From JBLHZY01 sp047631555 (GTDB lineage: Bacteria; Pseudomonadota; Alphaproteobacteria; Rhodobacterales; Rhodobacteraceae), in NCBI GenBank assembly GCA_047631555.1, contig JBLHZY010000003.1:186001-250000 (forward strand): a DNA stretch of 64,000 nucleotides, given 5' to 3'. Below are positions 56,229-64,000 of this stretch, piece after piece (position 1 is the stretch's first letter; every line of letters starts with the position of its first letter). A program made the translations under genes and the position numbers. Below the pieces are notes generated by a model. It was given only the letters and a program-made list of their open reading frames with translations, had not been told where the DNA came from and made no database searches.

Positions 56229-57191
56229 ATGGCCAGAACCAAGATTGCCCTAATCGGCGCAGGTCAAATCGGCGGCACGCTCGCCCACCTTGCTGCGCTC
56301 AAGGAACTTGGCGACGTCGTTATGTTCGACATCGCAGAAGGCACACCGCAAGGCAAAGCCCTCGACATCGCTGAATCAGGCCCCTCGGAAGGTTTTGACG
56401 CCGCGATGAGCGGCACGAACTCTTATGCTGATATTGCAGGCGCTGATGTGTGCATCGTTACGGCTGGCGTTCCGCGCAAGCCCGGCATGAGCCGCGATGA
56501 CCTGCTCGGCATCAACCTCAAAGTGATGAAATCCGTTGGCGAAGGCATCCGCGACAATTGCCCAAATGCATTCGTGATCTGTATCACCAACCCGCTTGAT
56601 GCAATGGTCTGGGCGCTGCGCGAATTTTCCGGCCTGCCGCATGAAAAAGTTGTTGGCATGGCTGGCGTTTTGGATAGCGCGCGTTTCCGTCACTTCCTCT
56701 CGGTTGAATTCAACGTCTCCATGCGCGATGTGACGGCCTTTGTTCTTGGCGGCCACGGCGATACGATGGTGCCGCTTGTGCGCTATTCGGCTGTTGGCGG
56801 CGTTCCATTGCCTGATCTCGTTGAGATGGGTTGGACAAGCCAAGACAAGCTTGATGCGATTGTGCAACGTACCCGTGATGGCGGCGCTGAAATCGTTGGC
56901 CTGCTGAAAACCGGTTCTGCGTTTTATGCGCCTGCGACTTCGGCGATTGAGATGGCTGAAGCCTACCTCAAGGACCAAAAACGCATGCTGCCTTGTGCGG
57001 CCTATGTTGATGGCGCGCTTGGCCTCAAGGGCATGTACGTTGGCGTTCCAACAATCATCGGCGCTGGCGGCATTGAGCGGATCGTCGACATCAAGCTCAA
57101 CAAAGAAGAGCAAGCGATGTTTGATAAATCTGTTGAGGCGGTGAAAGGCCTTGTTGAAGCGTGTAAAGCGATCGACAGCTCGCTGACCTAA
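56229..57191 (+). CDS. mdh: Malate dehydrogenase
   Basis: 320 aa LDH-like MDH (alphaproteobacterial type 3). It oxidises malate to oxaloacetate with NAD+. NAD loop 'ALIGAGQIGGTLAHLAALKELGDVVMFDI', where the Asp selects NAD. Substrate arginines lie in 'TAGVPRKPGMSRDDLLGIN' and 'MAGVLDSARFRHFL', and the catalytic His in 'LGGHGDTMVPLVRYS'. It is monocistronic here, with its own terminator 21 bp after the stop, while the suc operon follows 1.3 kb later. Confidence 0.97.
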   Translation: MARTKIALIGAGQIGGTLAHLAALKELGDVVMFDIAEGTPQGKALDIAESGPSEGFDAAMSGTNSYADIAGADVCIVTAGVPRKPGMSRDDLLGINLKVMKSVGEGIRDNCPNAFVICITNPLDAMVWALREFSGLPHEKVVGMAGVLDSARFRHFLSVEFNVSMRDVTAFVLGGHGDTMVPLVRYSAVGGVPLPDLVEMGWTSQDKLDAIVQRTRDGGAEIVGLLKTGSAFYAPATSAIEMAEAYLKDQKRMLPCAAYVDGALGLKGMYVGVPTIIGAGGIERIVDIKLNKEEQAMFDKSVEAVKGLVEACKAIDSSLT

Positions 57192-57212
57192 GCGATCAGA
57201 TTAGAATCACGG

Positions 57213-57243
57213 AAAGGCCGGGCAGAAATGCGCGGCCTTTTTT
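57213..57243 (+). terminator. Intrinsic terminator of mdh
   Basis: AAAGGCCG (57213-57220) pairs with CGGCCTTT (57233-57240), and an inner GCA/TGC helps close an AGAA loop. The T-run continues to TTTTTT. Confidence 0.88.
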
Positions 57244-57255
57244 CGTATTGGGTGG

Positions 57256-58296
57256 CTAGGTTTCTAGAGCGAAGCCCGCCTCGGCGATAAGATCGGCTTC
57301 TCGGATTTCAAGAACAGTATCAAACGCTTGCGGCGAGAGATCGACGCTGGGGAAAAGTGCGCGCACGGCAGCGTTCGGATCAAAGGGCCGCTCATCAAGT
57401 GCGTTAAGGCTGCGCAGGGTCTCTGCCTGTTCAGCGGTAATGCCCTGCGCCCCGTCAGCGAGGCGCTTCACTTCGCGCGGGCGATCTGCGTTGTTTTTCA
57501 TAAAGCGGAACTGCGCTTTGCGAAATTCTCCATGCGGGCGCGGCGGGCCGGAATAGACCGGCTCATAGGCGCGGCGCAGCAGCTTGAGCGCGAAATGCAG
57601 CGGCGTGAGCCCGTCGAAATGGAGGATCTGCGTCTTAGCGATTTCATAGGGAACGATGCGCTCTTCGCTTTCTTGCATGCGCGGGAAATGAACGCCCATA
57701 AGATAGGGTCGCCCCGTTCGCACGATGCCTTTGCCGGCCAGATGCCCGCTCACGCCGTCATTGAGAAACTTGGCGAAACGTCCATATATTTCAGCGCCTT
57801 GGGCGGCAAAACCCGGCAGAGCGCCGCGAAAGCCTCCTCCAAAAATATGCGCCTCCGAATGGCCCAAAAGATGCACGCGCTCAACATTGGGCAGCCTTAG
57901 ATACCCCAGTTCCGGCGCGGCATTGGCCAATTCGGCCTCAAGCGCAGCGCCATCGCGCACGAACTCATCTGCATCGCAGTGCAGCAACCAATCTGCGCGC
58001 GTTTTTTGATAAGTGGCGGTGGAGTTGTATTTCTGGCGGGCAGTGTGGCGCGGCGGCTTGGCGCGGCGCGTTGAGGCGGCCCAATAGGCCTCATCACACA
58101 GGGTCACAAAACAGCCCGGGACATCGCGCAAAAGCGCCTGGGCCTCTGGGTTATCCCGATCCAGAAACACATGCACCTCAGCCGCGCCTTCAGCCAAATG
58201 ATGCGCCACAAAGGCCGCAATCAGCGCAGGCGGCTCATCCACAGTTGCCACCACGGCCCAAGTTTGTTTTTTTGCGTTCATCGCAGCTCTATCCAT
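57256..58296 (-). CDS. Glycosyltransferase family 2-like protein
   Basis: 346 aa. N-terminal 'TWAVVATVDEPPALIAAFVAHHLAEGAAEVHVFLDRDN' is the nucleotide-sugar half. 'DWLLHCDADEFVRDGAALEAEL' carries the DxD metal motif, and 'NVERVHLLGHSEAHIFGGGFRG' and 'ILHFDGLTPLHFALKLLRRA' are the acceptor half. No membrane helix. The start is uncertain among ATG 58296, GTG 58299 and ATG 58281; none has a strong RBS. It is convergent with mdh and divergent from sucC. It is a distant relative of the 41.4 kb enzyme. Confidence 0.78.
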   Translation of the reverse strand: MDRAAMNAKKQTWAVVATVDEPPALIAAFVAHHLAEGAAEVHVFLDRDNPEAQALLRDVPGCFVTLCDEAYWAASTRRAKPPRHTARQKYNSTATYQKTRADWLLHCDADEFVRDGAALEAELANAAPELGYLRLPNVERVHLLGHSEAHIFGGGFRGALPGFAAQGAEIYGRFAKFLNDGVSGHLAGKGIVRTGRPYLMGVHFPRMQESEERIVPYEIAKTQILHFDGLTPLHFALKLLRRAYEPVYSGPPRPHGEFRKAQFRFMKNNADRPREVKRLADGAQGITAEQAETLRSLNALDERPFDPNAAVRALFPSVDLSPQAFDTVLEIREADLIAEAGFALET

Positions 58297-58367
58297 CACG
58301 GCCCAAGCGGCCTTTCAGCGATTCTGCCCTGAGCGGGCGAATTTGCCCATAGGGAAGCGAAAATCAT

Positions 58368-58404
58368 TTTTGTGATCACACAAATCAATCGTGTGATCAC
58401 AAAA
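58368..58404 (+). promoter_or_regulatory. Paired TGTGATCACA operators upstream of sucC
   Basis: TTTTGTGATCACAC (58368-58381) and GTGTGATCACAAAA (58391-58404) are perfect 14-bp inverted repeats of each other, and each contains the GTGATCAC palindrome. The palindrome centres are 21 bp apart, the same spacing as in the sdh promoter. They end about 107 bp before the sucC ATG, with a TATATT -10 candidate in between (about 58458-58463). Confidence 0.75.
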
Positions 58405-58510
58405 TGCAGAAATATCTTTCTAAAACTCATTTCAGCTAAAAAAACCGTTTATTTACTATATTCGTGTGTGCAATGCAGGGAGTTGAAATGAACCAACATG
58501 GGACAGTTTC

Positions 58511-59707
58511 ATGAACATTCATGAATATCAGGCGAAGGCACTCCTTCGTGAATATGGCGCTCCGGTATCAGAAGGCCGGATCGTACTTAAGGCAGACGAA
58601 GCGAAAACAGCGGCTGGCGGCCTTGATGGCCCGCTTTGGGTTGTTAAGGCGCAAATCCACGCAGGTGGTCGCGGCAAGGGTTCGTTCAAAGAAGCGGATG
58701 CTGGCGAAAAGGGCGGTGTTCGTCTTGCCAAATCGGTTGAAGAAGCTGCCGATATGGCCAAGCAGATGTTGGGCCGCACATTGGTCACGCATCAGACTGG
58801 ACCTGCTGGCAAGCAAGTGAACCGCATCTATATTGAAGATGGCTCGGACATTGAGCGCGAATTGTATCTCGCGCTTTTGGTTGATCGCCAAACAAGCCGC
58901 GTGTCTTTCGTTTGCTCGACAGAGGGCGGCATGGACATTGAGGAAGTTGCGGCCAACACGCCTGAGAAAATTCTCAGCTTCTCGATTGATCCTGCGACGG
59001 GTTACCAAGGCTTTCACGGTCGCCGCGTTGCTTTCTCGCTTGGTCTGAAAGGCCAGCAGGTAAAGCAGTGTGTTGCGTTGCTCGGCAATCTTTATCGCGC
59101 TTTCGTTGAGAAAGACATGGAGATGCTTGAGATCAACCCTCTGATCGTTCTGGATGGCTCCGGTGATCTCAAGGTTCTGGATGCGAAAGTAAGCTTTGAT
59201 GGCAACGCTCTGTATCGTCACGCCGATATCATGGCGCTGCGCGATGAGACGGAAGAAGACGCCAAGGAATTGGCTGCCTCCAAGCACGATCTCAACTACA
59301 TCGCTTTGGACGGCGAAATTGGCTGTATGGTCAATGGCGCGGGCCTTGCGATGGCGACGATGGATATCATCAAGCTTTACGGCGCAGAGCCTGCCAACTT
59401 CCTTGATGTTGGTGGCGGTGCGACCAAAGAGAAAGTGACCGAAGCGTTTAAGATCATCACTTCTGATCCCAACGTGAAGGGCATCTTGGTCAACATCTTT
59501 GGCGGCATCATGCGTTGTGATGTGATCGCTGAGGGCGTGATTGCTGCGGTGAAAGAGGTTGGTCTGCAAGTGCCGCTCGTTGTGCGCCTTGAAGGGACCA
59601 ACGTTGAGAAGGGCAAAGAGATCATCAACACATCTGGTCTTGCTGTCATCGCGGCAGACGACCTGAAAGATGGCGCCGAGAAGATCGTGAAAGCGGTGAA
59701 GGGATAA
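58511..59707 (+). CDS. sucC: Succinyl-CoA synthetase beta subunit
   Basis: 398 aa ATP-grasp enzyme. With SucD it converts succinyl-CoA to succinate with ADP or GDP phosphorylation. 'MNIHEYQAKALLREYGAPV', 'WVVKAQIHAGGRGKG', 'LEINPLIVLDGSGDLKVLDAKVSFDGNALYRH', and 'NFLDVGGGATKEKVTEAFKII' with 'VNIFGGIMRCDVIAEGVI' are the expected motifs. First gene of the suc operon; sucD follows after 3 bp. The upstream region carries the paired GTGATCAC operators. Confidence 0.97.
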   Translation: MNIHEYQAKALLREYGAPVSEGRIVLKADEAKTAAGGLDGPLWVVKAQIHAGGRGKGSFKEADAGEKGGVRLAKSVEEAADMAKQMLGRTLVTHQTGPAGKQVNRIYIEDGSDIERELYLALLVDRQTSRVSFVCSTEGGMDIEEVAANTPEKILSFSIDPATGYQGFHGRRVAFSLGLKGQQVKQCVALLGNLYRAFVEKDMEMLEINPLIVLDGSGDLKVLDAKVSFDGNALYRHADIMALRDETEEDAKELAASKHDLNYIALDGEIGCMVNGAGLAMATMDIIKLYGAEPANFLDVGGGATKEKVTEAFKIITSDPNVKGILVNIFGGIMRCDVIAEGVIAAVKEVGLQVPLVVRLEGTNVEKGKEIINTSGLAVIAADDLKDGAEKIVKAVKG

Positions 59708-59710
59708 AAA

Positions 59711-60592
59711 ATGGCTATTCTCATTGACGAAAACACCAAAGTAATCTGTCAGGGCCTCACTGGCTCGCAGGGCACATTCCACACCGAGCAAGCGATTGCA
59801 TATGGCACGAAAATGGTTGGCGGCGTGACACCCGGCAAGGGCGGCTCAAGCCACCTGAACCTGCCTGTGTTCAACTCGGTTCATGAGGCAAAGCACGTCA
59901 CGGAAGCCAACGCCTCTGTCATCTATGTGCCGCCCCCCTTTGCAGCGGATTCAATCCTTGAGGCGATCGACGCCGAGATGGAATTGATCATCTGCATCAC
60001 CGAGGGCATCCCTGTTCTGGATATGATGAAGGTAAAGCGCGCGCTGGAAGGCTCCAAATCGCGCCTCATCGGGCCAAACTGCCCCGGTGTTATCACACCA
60101 GACGCCTGCAAAATCGGCATTATGCCCGGCCACATTCACAAGCGTGGCTCGGTTGGTGTTGTGTCGCGCTCCGGCACGCTCACGTATGAAGCCGTGAAAC
60201 AAACCTCCGATAGCGGCCTTGGCCAATCTACGGCTGTTGGCATCGGCGGCGACCCGATCAAAGGCACAGAGCACATCGACGTGCTTGAGATGTTCTTGGC
60301 TGATGACGAAACACATTCGATCATCATGATCGGTGAAATCGGCGGCTCTGCCGAAGAAGAAGCGGCGCAATTCCTCGCGGATGAGCGCAAAAAGGGCCGT
60401 TGGAAACCAACAGCTGGTTTCATCGCAGGTCGCACAGCCCCTCCCGGCCGTCGTATGGGCCACGCTGGCGCGATTGTTGCTGGCGGCAAGGGCGATGCAG
60501 AAAGCAAGATCGAAGCCATGAAAGCGGCTGGCATCATTGTGGCGGATAGCCCTGCAACGCTTGGCGAAGCTGTTCTCAAGGCCATCGGGTAG
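59711..60592 (+). CDS. sucD: Succinyl-CoA synthetase alpha subunit
   Basis: 293 aa. A CoA-binding Rossmann domain begins 'MAILIDENTKVICQGLTGSQGTFHTEQAIAYGTKMVGGVTPGKGG'. The phosphorylated His is in 'APPGRRMGHAGAIVAGGKGDAESKI' near residue 247. It forms the heterodimer or tetramer with SucC. A DUF805 gene starts 8 bp after the stop, before sucA. Confidence 0.97.
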   Translation: MAILIDENTKVICQGLTGSQGTFHTEQAIAYGTKMVGGVTPGKGGSSHLNLPVFNSVHEAKHVTEANASVIYVPPPFAADSILEAIDAEMELIICITEGIPVLDMMKVKRALEGSKSRLIGPNCPGVITPDACKIGIMPGHIHKRGSVGVVSRSGTLTYEAVKQTSDSGLGQSTAVGIGGDPIKGTEHIDVLEMFLADDETHSIIMIGEIGGSAEEEAAQFLADERKKGRWKPTAGFIAGRTAPPGRRMGHAGAIVAGGKGDAESKIEAMKAAGIIVADSPATLGEAVLKAIG

Positions 60593-60599
60593 CGCCGAG

Positions 60600-61190
60600 A
60601 TGACTATCGATGAAGCCGCCAAAATGTGCTTTCAAAAATACATAAACTTCTCCGGTCGCGCCACGCGACCGGAGTTTTGGAAATTTGTGCTTTTTATATT
60701 TTTGGTTTCGATTGGCCTCACGATTCTCAATTCCATGATTTTTGGACCGACTTACGTTGAAACAATCAGGATCTCCGTCAATTTGGCCGGAGAGCAATCG
60801 CAAGAAGTCTTCCGAGAGAAGAAATACAATGCTGGGTGGTTTGGAACGATCTTCAGCCTCGCAATTTTCATCCCCCTAGTGGCCGCATCTTGGCGGCGCT
60901 TGCACGACACAGGGCGAAGCGGCCTATTCGTATTCTTACCGATAGCTGGCTTGGCCGCCACGTACTTGATCTTCTTCCTAACAAGCCAGAACGTTCCGAT
61001 CGACACATCAGCGTTGCCCGAAGGCACCCAAATGCCCGGCAGTTTACCAGTGCCTAATTCTTCATTTCCTTTCTTCGCGGGTTTTCTCTTCACATTTGGC
61101 ACACTGATCACGTTGATTGTTTTGCTCGCTCGCCGATCCCAATCCGGCCCCAATGCATACGGTCCCAACCCCAATGAGGCAACGTCATGA
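60600..61190 (+). CDS. DUF805 membrane protein between sucD and sucA
   Basis: 196 aa with four membrane spans. 'CFQKYINFSGRATRPEFWKFVLFIFLV' and 'PLVAASWRRLHDTGRSGLFVFL' are the DUF805 signature (F-x-G-R-x-x-R-x-E-x-W and R-R-x-H-D-x-G-R-S-G). The function is unknown. ATG at 60600 is preceded by the sucD 3' end, and its TGA overlaps the sucA ATG (ATGA), so the gene is locked into the suc operon. The long loop 'DTSALPEGTQMPGSLPVPNSSF' lies between the last two spans. Confidence 0.88.
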   Translation: MTIDEAAKMCFQKYINFSGRATRPEFWKFVLFIFLVSIGLTILNSMIFGPTYVETIRISVNLAGEQSQEVFREKKYNAGWFGTIFSLAIFIPLVAASWRRLHDTGRSGLFVFLPIAGLAATYLIFFLTSQNVPIDTSALPEGTQMPGSLPVPNSSFPFFAGFLFTFGTLITLIVLLARRSQSGPNAYGPNPNEATS

Positions 61191-64000
61191 CCGATCATCC
61201 CTCCAACGATATCTTCCACGCGTCCAGCTTCATGCAGGGCCATAACGCGGAATATCTCGAACAGCTCTATGCCCGTTATGCCACCGATCCCAATGCGGTC
61301 GATGAGGCATGGCAAGAGTTCTTCCGCCAGCTTGGCGATGCGGATCTTGATGTGAAGGCCGAGGCCGCTGGCCCCTCTTGGGCACGCGCCGATTGGCCGC
61401 CCGTACCCAGCGATGATCTCACTCAAGCGCTCGATGGCCAATGGGCCGCCGAAGCGCCCGCCGCTGGCAACAAGATCAAAGCCAAGGCGGCTGAGCAAAA
61501 TGTCGAGCTGTCGGATGATGCCGTTAAACGGGCTGTTCTGGACAGTATCCGCGCGCTGATGATCATCCGCGCCTACCGTATTCGCGGCCATCTTGCAGCC
61601 GATCTCGATCCGCTTGGCATGCAGGATCAAACCCCGCATCCCGAGCTTGACGCCAAAAGCTATGGTTTCACCGAAACCGATATGGATCGCCCGATCTTCA
61701 TTGATAATGTGCTCGGCCTGCAGATCGCCTCGATGCGCCAAATTATTGATATCGTGAAGCGCACCTATTGCGGCACTTTCGCGATGCAATACATGCATAT
61801 TTCCAATCCCGAAGAGGCCGGTTGGCTTAAGGAGCGGATTGAAGGCTACGGCAAAGAAATCGCCTTTACCCGCGAAGGTCGCAAAGCGATCCTCAACAAA
61901 TTGGTTGAGGCTGAGGGCTTTGAGAAATTTCTCCATGTGAAATACATGGGCACCAAGCGTTTTGGCCTTGATGGCGGCGAAAGCCTGATCCCGGCGATGG
62001 AGCAGATCATCAAACGCGGCGGCAATCTGGGCGTTAAGGACGTTGTGGTTGGCATGCCCCACCGTGGCCGCCTTTCGGTTCTTGCCAATGTGATGGGCAA
62101 ACCTTACCGCGCGATCTTTAATGAATTCCAAGGCGGCAGCTTTAAGCCCGAGGATGTTGATGGCTCAGGGGATGTGAAATATCACCTTGGCGCATCGTCG
62201 GATCGTGAATTCGATGGCAACACGGTGCACCTTTCCCTCACCGCCAACCCGAGCCACCTTGAAGCGGTGAACCCGGTCGTTTTGGGCAAAGTGCGCGCCA
62301 AGCAAGATCAGATGAAAGATCCAGAGCGCACATCCGTTCTGCCGATCCTTTTGCACGGCGATGCGGCCTTTGCCGGCCAAGGCGTTGTTGCGGAATGTTT
62401 CGGGCTTTCGGGCCTGCGCGGGCACCGCACGGGCGGGACGATCCATCTTGTTGTGAACAACCAAATCGGCTTTACCACGGCGCCCTCGTTCAGCCGCTCG
62501 AGCCCCTATCCAACAGACATCGCCTTGATGGTTGAAGCGCCGATTTTTCACGTGAACGGCGACGATCCAGAAGCCGTTGTGCACGCTGCAAAGGTGGCAA
62601 CAGAATTCCGCCAGAAGTTCCACAAAGACGTTGTGATTGATATCTTCTGCTACCGCCGCTTTGGCCATAACGAGGGCGACGAGCCCATGTTTACCAACCC
62701 GGCGATGTACAAAAACATCAAGAAACACAAAACAACGCTTCAGCTTTATACAGAGCGCCTCGTTGCCGACGGGCTTATCCCCGAAGGCGAGATCGAGGAT
62801 ATGAAAGCGGCGTTCCAAAGCTTCCTCAATGATGAGTTTGAGGCCGGCAAAGAATACAAACCCAACAAGGCTGATTGGCTTGATGGGCGCTGGTCGCATC
62901 TTGATCGTGAGGGCGAAGAATATCAGCGCGGCCAAACGGCTGTTCCTGAGGCGACTTTGCGCGAAGTTGGGGCTGCACTTACCCGCGTTCCTGATGGCTT
63001 TGACATCCACAAAACAGTGACCCGCCAACTCGCTGCCAAAGACTCGATGTTTGAAAGCGGCACTGGTTTTGATTGGGCAACGGGCGAAGCGATGGCCTTT
63101 GGCTCTCTCGCGCTTGAGGGCTATCCGGTCCGCCTTTCGGGTCAAGATTCAACCCGCGGCACATTCTCGCAACGCCACTCGGCCTTCATCAACCAATCCA
63201 CCGAAGAGCGCTATTACCCGCTCAACAATATCCGCGAAGGCCAAGCGAATTACGAAGTGATCGACTCGATGCTTTCGGAATATGCGGTGCTTGGATTTGA
63301 ATACGGCTTCTCGCTTTCCGAGCCAAACGCATTGGTCGCTTGGGAAGCGCAATTCGGCGATTTTGCCAATGGCGCGCAGATCATGTTTGATCAGTTCATC
63401 TCCTCAGGCGAGCGCAAATGGCTGCGCATGTCTGGCCTCGTGATGCTGCTGCCTCACGGCTTTGAAGGCCAGGGGCCAGAGCACTCCTCTGCCCGCCTTG
63501 AGCGCTTCTTGCAGATGAGCGCCGAGGACAACTGGATCGTGGCCAATATCACCACACCGGCCAACTATTTCCACGCCTTGCGCCGCCAGCTTCACCGCTC
63601 CTACCGCAAGCCATTGGTGTTGATGACGCCCAAGTCATTGCTGCGCCATAAGCTTGCCGTTTCCGATCTCAAAGACTTTGCCGATGGCTCTTCTTTCCAC
63701 CGGGTTCTGTGGGATGATGCGGATCGCGATAACGGCACAGGCCGCTCGACCGGCAAGCTCAAAGTAGACGATAAGATCAAACGCGTCGTGATTTGTTCGG
63801 GCAAGGTTTACTACGACTTGCTTGAAGAGCGCGATGCGCGCGGCATTGACGACGTCTATATTCTGCGCCTTGAGCAATTTTATCCCTTCCCAGCGCTCAG
63901 CCTCGTGAAAGAGCTCGAGCGCTTCAAAGGGGCCGAAGTTGTTTGGTGCCAAGAAGAGCCCAAGAACCAAGGCGGCTGGACCTTCGTTGAGCCAAATATC
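61187..64000 (+). CDS. sucA: 2-oxoglutarate dehydrogenase E1 component (3' partial)
   Basis: The frame runs open from ATG 61187 to the window edge, 938 codons of an expected ~985. N-terminal 'FMQGHNAEYLEQLYARYATDP' is the E2-binding arm. TPP-site parts include 'GMPHRGRLSVLANVMGKP' and 'HLGASSDREFDGNTVHLSLTANPSHLEAVNPVV'. The TPP/Mg motif is GDAAFAGQGVVAE, followed by 'VNNQIGFTT'. 'SGQDSTRGTFSQRHS' and 'EEPKNQGGWTFVEPNI' are the transketolase-like C-half. It decarboxylates 2-oxoglutarate and passes succinyl to SucB, expected just outside the window. Position in the suc operon supports the call. Confidence 0.96.
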   Translation, partial: MTDHPSNDIFHASSFMQGHNAEYLEQLYARYATDPNAVDEAWQEFFRQLGDADLDVKAEAAGPSWARADWPPVPSDDLTQALDGQWAAEAPAAGNKIKAKAAEQNVELSDDAVKRAVLDSIRALMIIRAYRIRGHLAADLDPLGMQDQTPHPELDAKSYGFTETDMDRPIFIDNVLGLQIASMRQIIDIVKRTYCGTFAMQYMHISNPEEAGWLKERIEGYGKEIAFTREGRKAILNKLVEAEGFEKFLHVKYMGTKRFGLDGGESLIPAMEQIIKRGGNLGVKDVVVGMPHRGRLSVLANVMGKPYRAIFNEFQGGSFKPEDVDGSGDVKYHLGASSDREFDGNTVHLSLTANPSHLEAVNPVVLGKVRAKQDQMKDPERTSVLPILLHGDAAFAGQGVVAECFGLSGLRGHRTGGTIHLVVNNQIGFTTAPSFSRSSPYPTDIALMVEAPIFHVNGDDPEAVVHAAKVATEFRQKFHKDVVIDIFCYRRFGHNEGDEPMFTNPAMYKNIKKHKTTLQLYTERLVADGLIPEGEIEDMKAAFQSFLNDEFEAGKEYKPNKADWLDGRWSHLDREGEEYQRGQTAVPEATLREVGAALTRVPDGFDIHKTVTRQLAAKDSMFESGTGFDWATGEAMAFGSLALEGYPVRLSGQDSTRGTFSQRHSAFINQSTEERYYPLNNIREGQANYEVIDSMLSEYAVLGFEYGFSLSEPNALVAWEAQFGDFANGAQIMFDQFISSGERKWLRMSGLVMLLPHGFEGQGPEHSSARLERFLQMSAEDNWIVANITTPANYFHALRRQLHRSYRKPLVLMTPKSLLRHKLAVSDLKDFADGSSFHRVLWDDADRDNGTGRSTGKLKVDDKIKRVVICSGKVYYDLLEERDARGIDDVYILRLEQFYPFPALSLVKELERFKGAEVVWCQEEPKNQGGWTFVEPNI

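Noticed and set aside
1..64000. tRNA, rRNA, CRISPR arrays, insertion sequences, prophage genes, toxin-antitoxin or defence systems
   Set aside because: I looked in all larger intergenic gaps and found no cloverleaf, no spaced direct-repeat arrays, and no transposase or integrase motifs. A short or degenerate tRNA cannot be fully excluded by eye.

Overview
The window looks like chromosomal DNA of a Rhodobacterales alphaproteobacterium (Rhodobacteraceae/Roseobacter type). The grounds are an RpoH-II-like sigma factor, three dedicated ethylmalonyl-CoA pathway genes plus malyl-CoA thioesterase, a LuxR/LuxI pair next to crotonyl-CoA carboxylase/reductase, a canonical alphaproteobacterial Irr box, and alphaproteobacteria-specific families (TIGR02186, NnrU, DUF1737). 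Genes are tightly packed, with many ATGA or 1-8 bp overlaps. I found no insertion sequence, prophage, CRISPR array, rRNA or tRNA.

Layout. 1-7.4 kb: the end of a capsule-type polysaccharide gene, a cation efflux pump, an M3 peptidase, then moeB/thiF, dut, coaBC and rpoH on the minus strand. 7.5-11.2 kb: cobinamide kinase, a CobC-like phosphatase, a GST with a C-terminal Cys4 module, and comM. 11.1-14.3 kb: esterase, gshB, yraN and rsmI on the minus strand, divergent from an LpoA-like lipoprotein, glnD and murJ (14.5-20 kb). 20-26 kb: a rhomboid lacking its catalytic Ser and His, trpS, small metabolic genes, and nfu-tsaB-rimI behind an Irr box. 26.2-30.9 kb: a BMP-type nucleoside ABC transporter. 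31-34.2 kb: a TSUP transporter with its TIGR02186 partner, and a RecD-like helicase. 34.3-36 kb: a quorum-sensing locus (small ORF, luxR, luxI). 36.2-41.3 kb: ccr, an acyltransferase and ecm. 41.4-46.3 kb: glycosyltransferase, deoD, aldo/keto reductase, a frameshifted creD, and a TbpB-like lipoprotein. 46.5-51 kb: the sdhCDAB operon with a lipoprotein gene and a methyltransferase gene between sdhA and sdhB. 51.3-56 kb: TM2 proteins, mesaconyl-CoA hydratase and malyl-CoA thioesterase, and a second TSUP protein. 56.2-64 kb: mdh, a glycosyltransferase, and sucC-sucD-DUF805-sucA, which runs off the window.

Functionally the right half is a central-carbon region. It holds the TCA cycle (sdh, mdh, suc) and the ethylmalonyl-CoA pathway (ccr, ecm, mch, mcl2). 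The best candidate for something new is regulatory. The sdh and suc operons both carry a pair of GTGATCAC palindromes whose centres are exactly 21 bp apart, and the sdh promoter has a third, degenerate copy. This points to one dedicated transcription factor for both operons. Other regulatory signals are a sigma-E-like promoter for rpoH, an Irr box for nfu, a lux-box-like dyad before the luxR locus, and direct repeats at the ccr promoter. Coordinates of short motifs were counted by hand and may be off by a base or two.
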